Positions 43,741 through 52,086 of a stretch of DNA of 64,000 nt are shown piece after piece. The notes below the pieces were generated by a model that searched no databases, was not told the origin of the DNA, and saw only the letters and a program-made list of their open reading frames with translations. Each line of letters opens with the position of its first letter. Position 1 is the first letter of the stretch. Source of the DNA: Herpetosiphon llansteffanensis (GTDB lineage: Bacteria; Chloroflexota; Chloroflexia; Chloroflexales; Herpetosiphonaceae); contig NZ_PUBZ01000044.1 of assembly GCF_003205875.1 (NCBI RefSeq), positions 1-64,000 of the forward strand, read 5' to 3'. The position numbers and the translations under genes are program-made.

Positions 43741-45519
43741 CTAAAAAAAGTGTTGTAAAAAGCTTCCCAAAATACAGGACCCCAAAATAATTACAATTGG
43801 CAACACCAATAGGATAACTAACCAATAGTCAGAAAAGGTATTATTTAAGGCTTTAACAAAGTCTTTAATGTGTTTTAGGGTTAATCGCCAATAGGGCATC
43901 TGAATTGTTACAACAAACTCTTTGGCCAAGCCATTCGAGCTTGAAGCTTTCAATAAGGCCCGTAAATGACCACCAACGGTTTGTCCGCTAATATTTGCAT
44001 ATAAAGTTAACTGCTTTTTCTCGCGCGGATGCAGTGGCAATAGCACCGCTTTTCGATGTTTATCAGTCCGATCAAGCCAGATCCATGTTGTTGGTTCCAA
44101 ACGCAGATAGATGTAGCGTTCACCGCTATTAGTAATCGTAATTTGTTTAGGAATCAATTCGTGAGTTATGCTTACACTGCCAAAATCAATTGGATTCGGG
44201 GTAATCAGCACATCGGCGTGATAGAGTTTCCCTTCAGTCAAACGCTCAATCATCAAATCCAGCGCCATGTCTATATCCGTTTGATAACTTTTGCGTAACT
44301 CGCGAACTTGATTGGCCAATTGGGCATTCAACAAACCTGTTTCGATCACCTCTGGTAAATTACCTTTGAGCCAATCGCTAGCAATCTTCCAATGATCATG
44401 ACACCAACGGCCCAACTCAACTGGATTTTGAACAATTGAGCCATTAGGGGTTGTAATGCTAACAAACCGCTCATCAGGCTGCAAAACCTGCAAAATTGTT
44501 TGGCGAAAAACCTCTGCCGAGGGACGCTGCTCCGGTTCGTAGGCCATTGCTTGTTGAATTAACCGCTCAATTCGTGGGTCGACCGCAGGATTAAGCATTG
44601 ATACCAACGGAAACTGGCCTTTTGTGCCATCCCGAATCCCTTCTATATCATGGGGCGTTAAAGGCGAATGATACCCAGTCAATAACACATGCAAGGTTGC
44701 GCCAAGTGCATAAATATCCGATTTCAGGGTTGCTTTACCCATAAGCTGTTCTGGCGGCGCAAAACCCATTGTTCCTGCAATCATCGAATGTTGCGCATTA
44801 TCACTAACAACTTGTTGCAATTGTGGGTCGGCTTTGGATAAACCAAAATCAATCAGCCAAACCCGATTATCATCGCCAAGCAAAATATTTTCGGGCTTAA
44901 TATCTCGATGAAACACATTTTGGCCATGCATATAAATCAACGCGCTGGCAATATCGGCCACATAATTGAGTGCTTGTTCGATTGATAATGAGCCAATTAA
45001 ATGCTGTAACGAATTGCCTTTAATATATTTCATAATCAAACATGGTTCAGTTGCGATATATTCGTAAATTTCAGGAATATTGGAATGGCCTGGAGTAGTC
45101 AGGGCAGCCAGCAATTCGGCTTCGCGAATAAAGTTTTGCTCAGCTCGGCCTCGTTCAAATGTACTCCAATGCGGCTCTGAACGCATCCGTTTGATCACAC
45201 AATCACGTTTTAGCTGGGTATCTTTGGCCAAAAACGTCTCACCAAACCCACCTTTGCCCAGAAATTTGGTAATCTGATAGCGCAGATTCTGCCCAATCAG
45301 ATCGCCAGTTTCCCATGTGCTCGTCGAACGAGGTTGGCTTGACGAAACCGGATTCGGGCCGCTTACGCCCATCTGAAAGGTTGCAGTATGCGGACTTGGA
45401 GGGCTTGGATTAAATTCGAAGGTTAAACCATCAATTTTTGTGCCACATTGCGGGCAAAAATGCTGGCCAGCGATTAATTCAGTTTGGCAGTTTGAACAAA
45501 CAGCAGCTGATTGATCCAT
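43741..45519 (-). CDS. Zinc-ribbon Ser/Thr protein kinase with a C-terminal membrane anchor
   Basis: 592-aa Hanks-type kinase. A zinc ribbon opens the protein (Cys8, Cys11, Cys22, Cys25). The kinase domain spans about 75-350, with the glycine loop GKGGFGETF, VIK lysine, catalytic HRDIKPEN and metal DFG all intact. The middle (about 390-560) has no recognised domain but contains beta-sandwich-like repeats (ITITNSGERYIYLRLEP). One transmembrane helix ends the chain (WLVILLVLPIVIILGSCI, about 568-585). The kinase domain is thus cytoplasmic. Its targets are unknown. It sits upstream of and antiparallel to nothing obvious. Confidence 0.9.
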   Translation of the reverse strand: MDQSAAVCSNCQTELIAGQHFCPQCGTKIDGLTFEFNPSPPSPHTATFQMGVSGPNPVSSSQPRSTSTWETGDLIGQNLRYQITKFLGKGGFGETFLAKDTQLKRDCVIKRMRSEPHWSTFERGRAEQNFIREAELLAALTTPGHSNIPEIYEYIATEPCLIMKYIKGNSLQHLIGSLSIEQALNYVADIASALIYMHGQNVFHRDIKPENILLGDDNRVWLIDFGLSKADPQLQQVVSDNAQHSMIAGTMGFAPPEQLMGKATLKSDIYALGATLHVLLTGYHSPLTPHDIEGIRDGTKGQFPLVSMLNPAVDPRIERLIQQAMAYEPEQRPSAEVFRQTILQVLQPDERFVSITTPNGSIVQNPVELGRWCHDHWKIASDWLKGNLPEVIETGLLNAQLANQVRELRKSYQTDIDMALDLMIERLTEGKLYHADVLITPNPIDFGSVSITHELIPKQITITNSGERYIYLRLEPTTWIWLDRTDKHRKAVLLPLHPREKKQLTLYANISGQTVGGHLRALLKASSSNGLAKEFVVTIQMPYWRLTLKHIKDFVKALNNTFSDYWLVILLVLPIVIILGSCILGSFLQHFF

Positions 45520-45602
45520 CTGTCAAGCTCACAATTCAATTTCAAGGATTGTTAGGCAGCAACAGTATACTAGCTTATAAACAAGCCTTCAAGCTTGACT
45601 TA

Positions 45603-46322
45603 TTAATCATTCCAGGTTGCAGCAACCAACGCTGGCAGTAGTTGCGCTGCTGGGCCACGTAAACGATGGCGTATCCTCAAGATTGAGATCGATCAAGCGG
45701 CACGATGCGCGCGGGCGGTCATGGGAAAGTTTGCTGCTGGCGCAACCAAGCCCGATGTGCCAATTGCCAAAAATACGTCACATTCTTGGCTGGCGAATTC
45801 TGCCGCCTGAAGTTTAGCCAAATCCAAACGTTCGCCAAACCAAACCACATCAGGGCGCAATGGCGCACCACAAACCAAGCAAAGCGGTAAGCTTGGGCTA
45901 GCCGGCCAGGCGGAAATGCCATGATCGCCAGCACTACAGCGCACCGTATCAATCGTGCCATGCAGCTCAAGCACGGTAGTTGAGCCAGCTCGTTGATGCA
46001 GGGCATCAATATTTTGGGTAATCAGCGTGACCTTGGGAATATGCTGCTCAAGTTGAGCTAAAGCCCGATGGCCTGCATTGGGTTGAACCGCCAAAATCTG
46101 TTGACGATGGGTGTGATACCACTCCCAGACTGCCTGCGGTTGCTGCAAATAGCCCGCCAAACTTGCCACTTGTTCAAGATCAAATGTGTTCCAAAGCCCA
46201 GTCAAACTATCACGAAAGGTTGGGATGCCGCTCTCAGCAGACATCCCTGCGCCAGTTAAAATCGTCAGCGAACGCGCAGCCCGCAAGGTTGCAACCACAC
46301 CCTGATCAAAGAGTTCAGTCAT
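45603..46322 (-). pseudogene. Sir2-type NAD-dependent deacylase gene with a broken C-terminus
   Basis: The open frame 45693-46322 gives 209 aa with the sirtuin core: GAGMSAESGIPTFRD for NAD binding, TQNIDALHQRAG, ELHG with the catalytic His, and GTSGLVAPAANFP. It then stops early at TGA (45695-45693). The usual end is still encoded. LIDLNLEDTP lies in another frame just past the break (45696-45667), and LRGPAAQLLPALVAATW lies back in the original frame before TAA at 45603. At least one deletion or frameshift is therefore present. The zinc site also has only CSAG and CLVC, so one cysteine is missing. Activity is doubtful. GAGGGA precedes ATG 46322. Confidence 0.75.
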
Positions 46323-46431
46323 AGATTCCCTCGTTAGGCCGATCAATAGCCAATGCGCCTAGTATAAGATGCAATTTGGGCCTGTGGAATAGGCTATTTC
46401 AAGCGTTCGCGCAATTATTGTGGAGCAGAAC

Positions 46432-47172
46432 ATGCAGCTTAATCAAGCCTTGGAGATTTTCACGCAGGGCGAAATTGGCATTCCCAGTGCTGAAAATCGC
46501 TCAAGACGCCAGCAATTGAATGGTCTAACGATGCTACATAGTGATGATGTTTGGAATCAGCAGCGCCAAATTGCTGATGAACTTCTGGTGCAAACCCATG
46601 CGCCTGCTGAGGTATTGGCAACGCTTGCAGCCTACCAGCCAAGCGCCGATCATCGGATTACCCTGATTGATCGGCCAGCAAGCGAGCATGCTGCCTACCA
46701 CGCCGCAGGCTATCGCCATAGCGCAACTGAAGTTCTGCTTATACGCTCGCTCAACGATGTGCCAGCGACTGATCTCCGCTATGCTGTGGCCCAAGCTACA
46801 ACCAGCGCCGATATGGAATGGCTCAACAGCCACGATCCTGCCAAGCGAGCTTGGATCACTGCGACCCGCCTGCATGAGCCACGGCTACGGCATAGTTTTA
46901 TTCGGCTCGATCAGCAGGTGGTGGCGCGAGTACGGGTTTGTCAGGTTGATTCAGCGCATAGCTATGTGACAAATTTATACACCGCCCCCGACTATCGGCG
47001 GCGCGGCATTGCTCAGTCGCTAATGATCGCCAGCTTGCAGCAAGCAGCAGCTCATGGCGAACGCTGGAGCGTGCTCATAGCCTCCGAGGCTGGGCTGCCA
47101 CTCTACCAAAAATTGGGCTATCAGCAACAGGCAACACTCACGGTTTTTGCACCAGCAGAATCAAACGCTTAA
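46432..47172 (+). CDS. GNAT-family N-acetyltransferase
   Basis: 246-aa protein. The C-terminal half is a GNAT domain with SYVTNLYTAPDYRRRGIAQSLM (about 175-196) forming the acetyl-CoA pyrophosphate loop, and GLPLYQKLGY closing the fold. The N-terminal half may be a degenerate second GNAT-like domain. ATG 46432 has GGAG at 7 nt; the frame starting at GTG 46420 lacks a site. The acyl acceptor is unknown. It stands between the sirtuin remnant and the epimerase gene. Confidence 0.82.
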   Translation: MQLNQALEIFTQGEIGIPSAENRSRRQQLNGLTMLHSDDVWNQQRQIADELLVQTHAPAEVLATLAAYQPSADHRITLIDRPASEHAAYHAAGYRHSATEVLLIRSLNDVPATDLRYAVAQATTSADMEWLNSHDPAKRAWITATRLHEPRLRHSFIRLDQQVVARVRVCQVDSAHSYVTNLYTAPDYRRRGIAQSLMIASLQQAAAHGERWSVLIASEAGLPLYQKLGYQQQATLTVFAPAESNA

Positions 47173-47238
47173 ACCAACCAATGGGAATACTTGCAAGCTC
47201 GGCTACAATAGGATTGTTATTTTAGCAATGGTAGGGCA

Positions 47239-48099
47239 ATGAGTCGCTTGTTAATTACCGGAGCATCGGGCTATCTCGGCCAGCGTGTTGCTTATTTTGC
47301 TCAGCAGACAACAATCTGGAATAACATCTATAGCCAAAGTTGGCGCAACCCAGCGCTAGCAGGCGAGCATGTGGCCTGCGATTTGGCTTATCAAGCGCAG
47401 CTTCAAACGCTGCTTGAACGTATTCAGCCAACTGCAATTATTCATACAGCGGCGGTTACGCCAGCCATGGGCCTAGCCATGACCAACGAGGCCTTGTGGG
47501 CAGTTAATGTACAAGCCACCGCCACGCTGGCAGCTTGGGCGGCTCAGCATCAGGCGCGCTTGGTGCATGTTTCATCGGATGCAGTTTGGGGTGGGCGCGA
47601 TGCGGCCTATACTGAAAGCGATGTGCCGGCTCCCATTCATCCGTATGGCGCATCGAAGGCGGCAGGCGAGGCGCTGGTAGCAGCATTAAACCCTGCGGCT
47701 GCGATTGCCCGCACCTCGCTGTTGTATGGCCAAAACCCGCTTGACCCCAATACCAGCATGGCCTTGGCGATGTTGCGCGGCGAGCGTGATGGCGTATTAT
47801 TTACCGACGAAATGCGTTGCCCAGTCTTTGTTGAAGATGTGGCCCAAGCCTTGCTTGAACTTGCGCAAAAACCAAGGCTTTATGGTATATTTCACCTTGT
47901 AGGCCCACAAATTCTCAGTCGATTTGAGCTTGGCCAAGCCTTGCTCGCGTGGAATGGCATTGATTCCACAGGTTTGCCCGCTGGCACCACAACTGCCAGT
48001 GGTTTACGTCGCCCATCGCGGGTTGTCGTCGATAATCGCGCAACTCAATCGCAACTTAGCACTATTCTTCGAAGCATTGATGATGTCACAAGGAGGTGA
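47239..48099 (+). CDS. NAD(P)-dependent sugar epimerase/reductase (RmlD-like)
   Basis: 286-aa extended SDR protein. TGASGYLG (about 7-14) binds the cofactor, HVSSDAVWGG supplies the catalytic Ser region, and YGASK (about 136-140) gives Tyr and Lys. It resembles dTDP-4-dehydrorhamnose reductase but lacks neighbouring rmlABC genes, so the substrate is uncertain. TAGGG precedes the ATG. It starts a short run of same-strand genes (HEAT, HIT, glycosidase) with close spacing. Confidence 0.85.
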   Translation: MSRLLITGASGYLGQRVAYFAQQTTIWNNIYSQSWRNPALAGEHVACDLAYQAQLQTLLERIQPTAIIHTAAVTPAMGLAMTNEALWAVNVQATATLAAWAAQHQARLVHVSSDAVWGGRDAAYTESDVPAPIHPYGASKAAGEALVAALNPAAAIARTSLLYGQNPLDPNTSMALAMLRGERDGVLFTDEMRCPVFVEDVAQALLELAQKPRLYGIFHLVGPQILSRFELGQALLAWNGIDSTGLPAGTTTASGLRRPSRVVVDNRATQSQLSTILRSIDDVTRR

Positions 48100-48102
48100 C
48101 GC

Positions 48103-48780
48103 ATGGAGCGCACACCTGAATCGATCGTTCAATTAGTCGCCGATTTGCAACACACCGATGAGTTTGTGCGTTCGCAGGCGGCCTTTACCCTTGGTTTATT
48201 TGGCGAACCAGCCGTGCCCTTTTTGATTCCACTGTTGCGCTCGCCACAGCGCGAAATTCGCATGCGCGCCGCATGGACGCTGGGCGTAATCGGTGCTGCC
48301 GCCGTGCCAGCCTTGCTCGATCTGATGGAGCAAAAAAACCGCCAATTGCGCATCGAGGCCATTCGCATTTTAGGCGTAATTGGCCAAGCCCGAGTGTTCA
48401 ATCATTTATTGATTGCATTAACGGATTTCGACCCCGAAATTGCCGCCCGAGCCGCCCGCTCGCTGGGTAAAATTGGCGATCCACGGGCGTTTCATGCCTT
48501 GGTGCTGGCCTTGCGCCACGCAGATAGCGATGTGCGCTACGAAGCTGCCGTCGCCTTGGCCGCGCTTCACGTGCCCGATGCAATCAACCATCTACAAGAA
48601 GCGTTGCTCCACGAAGATCCACGGGTCGAAACAACCTGGGGTACGTCGGTACGCGAGGGCATGGTTCGCGCCTTGGAAGAAGCAGAAAAACCTCACGATC
48701 ATAGCCTAATCGAAGCATTAATGCGGCTTGGCGATATGCTGAAATCAAACGAAGAAGAAGCGGATGAGGAAACGCCATGA
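48103..48780 (+). CDS. HEAT-repeat protein
   Basis: 225-aa all-helical protein with five or six HEAT/PBS-lyase-like repeats of about 31 residues, marked by the recurring VRSQAAFTLG, IRMRAAWTLG, LRIEAIRILG, IAARAARSLG and VRYEAAVALA. Such arrays are protein-binding scaffolds, so a partner rather than a reaction is expected. The last 25 residues are acidic. AGGAGGTGACGC gives a strong start. It begins 3 nt after the epimerase stop, and its own stop overlaps the HIT gene by ATGA. Confidence 0.87.
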   Translation: MERTPESIVQLVADLQHTDEFVRSQAAFTLGLFGEPAVPFLIPLLRSPQREIRMRAAWTLGVIGAAAVPALLDLMEQKNRQLRIEAIRILGVIGQARVFNHLLIALTDFDPEIAARAARSLGKIGDPRAFHALVLALRHADSDVRYEAAVALAALHVPDAINHLQEALLHEDPRVETTWGTSVREGMVRALEEAEKPHDHSLIEALMRLGDMLKSNEEEADEETP

Positions 48781-49160
48781 ATGCTTGCCCATTTTGCGAT
48801 CCCGCTACCCTCGAAATCGAAACCATGCTCGAAAATCACTTTTGCCGCTTTCTGCAACAGCCCGCTAAAGTCCTTGCTGGTTCGGGCGTGATTATTCCCA
48901 AACGCCATTGCGAAACCCGCCACGAAATGAATCTCGATGAATGGGATGCGATGCAAGACATGCTCAACCTCGTCAAAATTTTCATCAATATTAGCCATAA
49001 ACCACTTGGCTATACAATTGGCTGGAATTGCGGCGAGGTTACTGGCTTGGTCATTCAGCACGTTCATATGCACATTATTCCACGTCTCACCAATGAGCCA
49101 ATTAATGGCGCTGTCCACTTCAACCTCAAACCAACTACGACCAACCGTTTCGACAATTAA
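48777..49160 (+). CDS. HIT-family protein
   Basis: 127-aa member of the histidine-triad superfamily of nucleotide hydrolases and transferases. The HXHXH motif is HVHMHIIPR (about 96-104). CPFCDP at the N-terminus is the common zinc-binding start of bacterial HIT proteins. Its ATG overlaps the HEAT gene by ATGA, so the two are coupled and may act together. Likely chemistry is hydrolysis of AMP-linked compounds, but the natural substrate is unknown. Confidence 0.9.
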   Translation: MNACPFCDPATLEIETMLENHFCRFLQQPAKVLAGSGVIIPKRHCETRHEMNLDEWDAMQDMLNLVKIFINISHKPLGYTIGWNCGEVTGLVIQHVHMHIIPRLTNEPINGAVHFNLKPTTTNRFDN

Positions 49161-49184
49161 CAACCAACAACGTCAGGAGGTTGT

Positions 49185-50783
49185 ATGTCTAGGCATGCCT
49201 TGCGGCGATTCGCGCTCGTTTGCTTGCTATTGGGATCGGTTTCAAGTCTTGGGGCCAATTATTTGCCGCCAAGCAGCACCTATTTGCCAGTTGTGATGGG
49301 CAATTCCGAGTTTACGGCAAACACGTTTGTACCAAGTTATTCAGCACTTTTTCAATTTGGGCTAAACCCTGGCTACTATGGCAACGGCTGGGACGACCAG
49401 AAAATTTATGCCATTGGCGCTGATGCTGGCGCGCACAGTGCTCGTGCTTCGCTGCCCGATAGTTTTATTGGTCAATGGGGTGCGGCCATTCGGGTTCCCG
49501 TTTTCGAGTATATTTCCACAACGCTCAATTTTCGCGAAAACACGGTCTTTTTAGGCGAACCACGCGCTGCTTGGCGCGATACCGCCAGCTATTTCAGCAC
49601 CAATGGCACGCCAGTGCAAAGCAAGCTTTGGCAAGGAATGTACGAGCCAATTTGGGATAATGGCGAGAATGGCACACCAGTAAACGATACAAATAAATTT
49701 GCAGTCTATGTGTGGCAAATTGCGAGCACCTACGGCAAATATATGCGCTTTTATGAAATTATCAACGAGCCAGATTATACTGGTAGCGCCAGAGCCTATG
49801 CTAACCCCGGGGCAAGTGGTGGCAGTTGGTGGGATAGTGCACCAACGCCGAATGAATTACCAAACCTGAACGCACCAATTTATAATTACATTCGTTTATT
49901 GCGCATTGCCTACACCGTGATCAAAAAAACTGATCCTGATAGCTATGTGGCTCCAGGTGGCATCGGCTATGCCTCATTTTTGGATGCATTGCTGCGTTAT
50001 AGCGATAATCCTGATGCTGGCAAAGTTACCAGCCAATATCCATTAACTGGTGGAGCCTATTTTGATGCCCTGAGCTATCATATTTATCCGCAATATGGTG
50101 GCTCATATTGGGATAATAATGCAGGTGGCTTTGTCTATGTGCGACATAGCGACCGCATGAGCCAAGTATTCCAAGATCAATATCATGGAATGAACCAAAC
50201 CTTGGTTAATCGTAACTATAATGGCACAACTTTTCCTCGCAAACCAAGCATCATCACCGAAACGAATGTTTCGCGCAAAGCCTTCAATAATTATGCTGGC
50301 GGCGAAGAAATTCAGCGCAATTATCTGATTAAGGCGATTGTCAAAGGCCAGCAGCTTGGTATTTTGCAAATCTATTGGTTTGCAACTGGTGAGGGAGCGG
50401 ATTATGCAACCGCCCAAGATGAATATCAATTAATGGGTTTTTACGAAAATCTCAAACGTGATGCGCCAAATAATCAAATTATGACAAGTGAAGGCATTGC
50501 TAATCGCACAACCTATCAGCAATTATATGGTTGGCGCTACGATGCAGCAGCCACTACAGCGCTCAATTTGCCCAATACCATCGATGGGACTGCCTTTCGC
50601 AAAAACAACCAACTGCGCTATGTGCTTTGGGCCAAAACAACACTTGATCGCAACGAAACCGCTAGCGCAAGCATAAACCTAAGCGGAAGCTACAGCAAAG
50701 TAACGTGGAATGGCACAAGCAGCACAATTAGCGGCAATAATATTCAACTTACTGGCGCGCCAATTTTCTTAACCCCACAGTAA
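49185..50783 (+). CDS. Secreted TIM-barrel glycosidase-like protein
   Basis: 532-aa exported protein with a signal peptide (about 1-25). The fold resembles clan GH-A glycosidases. EIINEPD (about 187-193) is the typical acid/base strand, and SIITETNVSR (about 354-363) is a good nucleophile strand. ALSYHIYPQYGG lies between them. A C-terminal beta domain ends the protein. No family number can be given with confidence, and the sugar substrate is unknown. CAGGAGG precedes the ATG. It is the last gene of the epimerase-HEAT-HIT run, followed by a terminator. Confidence 0.75.
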   Translation: MSRHALRRFALVCLLLGSVSSLGANYLPPSSTYLPVVMGNSEFTANTFVPSYSALFQFGLNPGYYGNGWDDQKIYAIGADAGAHSARASLPDSFIGQWGAAIRVPVFEYISTTLNFRENTVFLGEPRAAWRDTASYFSTNGTPVQSKLWQGMYEPIWDNGENGTPVNDTNKFAVYVWQIASTYGKYMRFYEIINEPDYTGSARAYANPGASGGSWWDSAPTPNELPNLNAPIYNYIRLLRIAYTVIKKTDPDSYVAPGGIGYASFLDALLRYSDNPDAGKVTSQYPLTGGAYFDALSYHIYPQYGGSYWDNNAGGFVYVRHSDRMSQVFQDQYHGMNQTLVNRNYNGTTFPRKPSIITETNVSRKAFNNYAGGEEIQRNYLIKAIVKGQQLGILQIYWFATGEGADYATAQDEYQLMGFYENLKRDAPNNQIMTSEGIANRTTYQQLYGWRYDAAATTALNLPNTIDGTAFRKNNQLRYVLWAKTTLDRNETASASINLSGSYSKVTWNGTSSTISGNNIQLTGAPIFLTPQ

Positions 50784-50792
50784 TACAAAAAA

Positions 50793-50827
50793 TGCAGCAC
50801 CCTTGCTCGAAAATTGAGGGTGCTGCA
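50793..50827. terminator. Bidirectional terminator between the glycosidase and XRE genes
   Basis: An 11-pair stem, TGCAGCACCCT with AGGGTGCTGCA, round a 13-nt loop. Read on the minus strand it is followed by a T-rich run, so it suits the XRE cassette best. Confidence 0.75.
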
Positions 50828-50834
50828 GCTTCAA

Positions 50835-51059
50835 TTAATCAGCCTGTTCGTCAACTTCCCACTGAAAAACCTCTTCCAAGGGAACTCTGAACACATAGGC
50901 AATGCGAAAAGCCGCCTCAAGCGATGGTGAATATTTGCCAGCCTCAATGGCGGCAATTGTTTGGCGAGTTACGCCGATATACTGGCCAAGCTCGGCCTGC
51001 GACATCTCGCCATGCTGAAAGCGCAATACACGAATGCGATTGACAAGCGTTGCTTTCAT
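50835..51059 (-). CDS. Small XRE-family HTH regulator, second cassette
   Basis: 74-aa DNA-binding protein made of one XRE domain. The helix-turn-helix is QAELGQYIGVTRQTIAAIE, followed by AGKYSPSLEAAFRIAYVF. It is related to, but clearly different from, the regulator at 30418-30639. ATG 51059 overlaps the membrane-protein stop by ATGA, the same coupling as in the first cassette. It probably represses its own promoter, which carries an inverted repeat. Confidence 0.87.
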   Translation of the reverse strand: MKATLVNRIRVLRFQHGEMSQAELGQYIGVTRQTIAAIEAGKYSPSLEAAFRIAYVFRVPLEEVFQWEVDEQAD

Positions 51060-51481
51060 GCCCGCTGCCAGCGATAGCTCAGCACAACAATGCTGCCACA
51101 CACAACCTCTGCAAGAACGATCATCAACAAAGCACTATTGACCAAGGTCCAACCGCTTTGATTGAACGGCATAATCATACCCACGATCAGCATGCCCGCC
51201 ATCAACACATAGTAAGCAGCCGTGATTGAACGCTGAGAAATTGCCCGATCACGTTCATCAGGCGGCATACGATCGGCCTTGGGCGAATTGTAGCGCAAAT
51301 ACAGATAGCCACATCCAAGAATGAGCATGCGAACCACGCTGGCGACACCAAACAAGCCGAGTTGGCTCAAATTGGGCAATGTATTATCGGGAGGCCAAAG
51401 CAAGGTCATTGCAAAATAAGGGCCAAACGCCACAGCCAGCCCAATCAACGAGAGCCACGCAGTTTTTTCACGATACGCCAT
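51056..51481 (-). CDS. Four-helix membrane protein paired with the second XRE regulator
   Basis: 141-aa integral membrane protein with four hydrophobic segments. A charged linker, MPPDERDRAISQRS (about 76-89), separates helices 2 and 3, the position occupied by DEFQRH in the first cassette. GGAGGAG before ATG 51481 gives a strong start. The pairing suggests that the membrane protein controls or is controlled by the HTH protein; no transport or catalytic motif is seen. Confidence 0.75.
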   Translation of the reverse strand: MAYREKTAWLSLIGLAVAFGPYFAMTLLWPPDNTLPNLSQLGLFGVASVVRMLILGCGYLYLRYNSPKADRMPPDERDRAISQRSITAAYYVLMAGMLIVGMIMPFNQSGWTLVNSALLMIVLAEVVCGSIVVLSYRWQRA

Positions 51482-51524
51482 CGAACACTCCTCCAAGCTA
51501 GTTCAATTAGTTTATGTTAAAAAT

Positions 51525-51563
51525 ACTATACATCATGTAAGTTATCTTTGTCAATATGTATAG
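51525..51563 (-). promoter_or_regulatory. Promoter and inverted-repeat operator of the second XRE cassette
   Basis: On the minus strand TTGACA (51554-51549), 18 nt, TATAGT (51530-51525). An inverted repeat, CTATACAT (51526-51533) with ATGTATAG (51556-51563), brackets the whole promoter. The site differs from the TTGTAAAGCA sites of the first cassette, so each regulator probably recognises its own DNA. Confidence 0.65.
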
Positions 51564-51739
51564 AAAATATAACATCAAAACTCACAATCTAAATACCTTT
51601 CGCCCGCGTTCAGGGGAAGATTGGCAAGGAGTGATCGAATAATTCACGTCTTTACAAGTAAAGCTGTATTCTATTGTTAGGAATATAATTTTTATCGTGT
51701 GGGATTGTAGGTTTGGGGGTTTGGTGAGCGAGGGGTTGA

Positions 51740-51815
51740 TGGTGGGCCATGAGGGATTCGAACCCCCAACCAAGCGGGTATGAGCCGCGTGCTCTAACCG
51801 TTGAGCTAATGGCCC
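51740..51815 (-). tRNA. tRNA with CAU anticodon, probably tRNA-Ile2 (or elongator tRNA-Met)
   Basis: The minus strand folds into a full cloverleaf. The acceptor is GGGCCAT/ATGGCCC with encoded CCA, and the D arm is GCTC...GAGC. The anticodon loop is CTCATAC with anticodon CAT. The T arm is GGGGG-TTCGAAT-CCCTC. The anticodon stem has one terminal C-U mismatch. The D arm, the variable loop and the GCTTGG region resemble bacterial tRNA-Ile2, whose CAU is modified to lysidine to read AUA. Elongator methionine tRNA remains possible. Confidence 0.88.
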
Positions 51816-51901
51816 TTCTCACCGGAGTGTATAGTACCATATTTTTCAAATAATGGTGCAGCAGTCTCTGCTCATTAACCAATATGAGGCATGGGTTTGA
51901 A

Positions 51902-52042
51902 CATGCCCTCACCCCCCAACCCCCTCTCCCACTAGATGCGGGCGAGGGGGAGCCGACCGTTTTTCGCCAAGGAATTGTGCAAGAACCACAGCGTTAAAGC
52001 CCCTCGCCCGTTGGACGGGAGAGGGGTTGGGGTGAGGGCATG
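51902..52042. repeat. Palindromic repeat element, copy 1
   Basis: 141 bp with long inverted ends. The left end is CATGCCCTCACCCCCCAACC and continues CCCTCTCCCAC. The right end is GGGAGAGGGGTTGGGGTGAG and continues GGCATG. A nested GCGGGCGAGGGGG/CCCCTCGCCCG pair is inside. It lies between the tRNA and the S9 peptidase gene. It encodes nothing and resembles REP/MITE-like elements. Confidence 0.85.
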
Positions 52043-52086
52043 CTAGTCATTGGTCATACTGCAATCCTGAATCCTGATCCCTACTT

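Noticed and set aside
51740-51815. Initiator tRNA-Met
   Set aside because: The first acceptor pair is complementary and the anticodon stem lacks the three consecutive G-C pairs of initiators.
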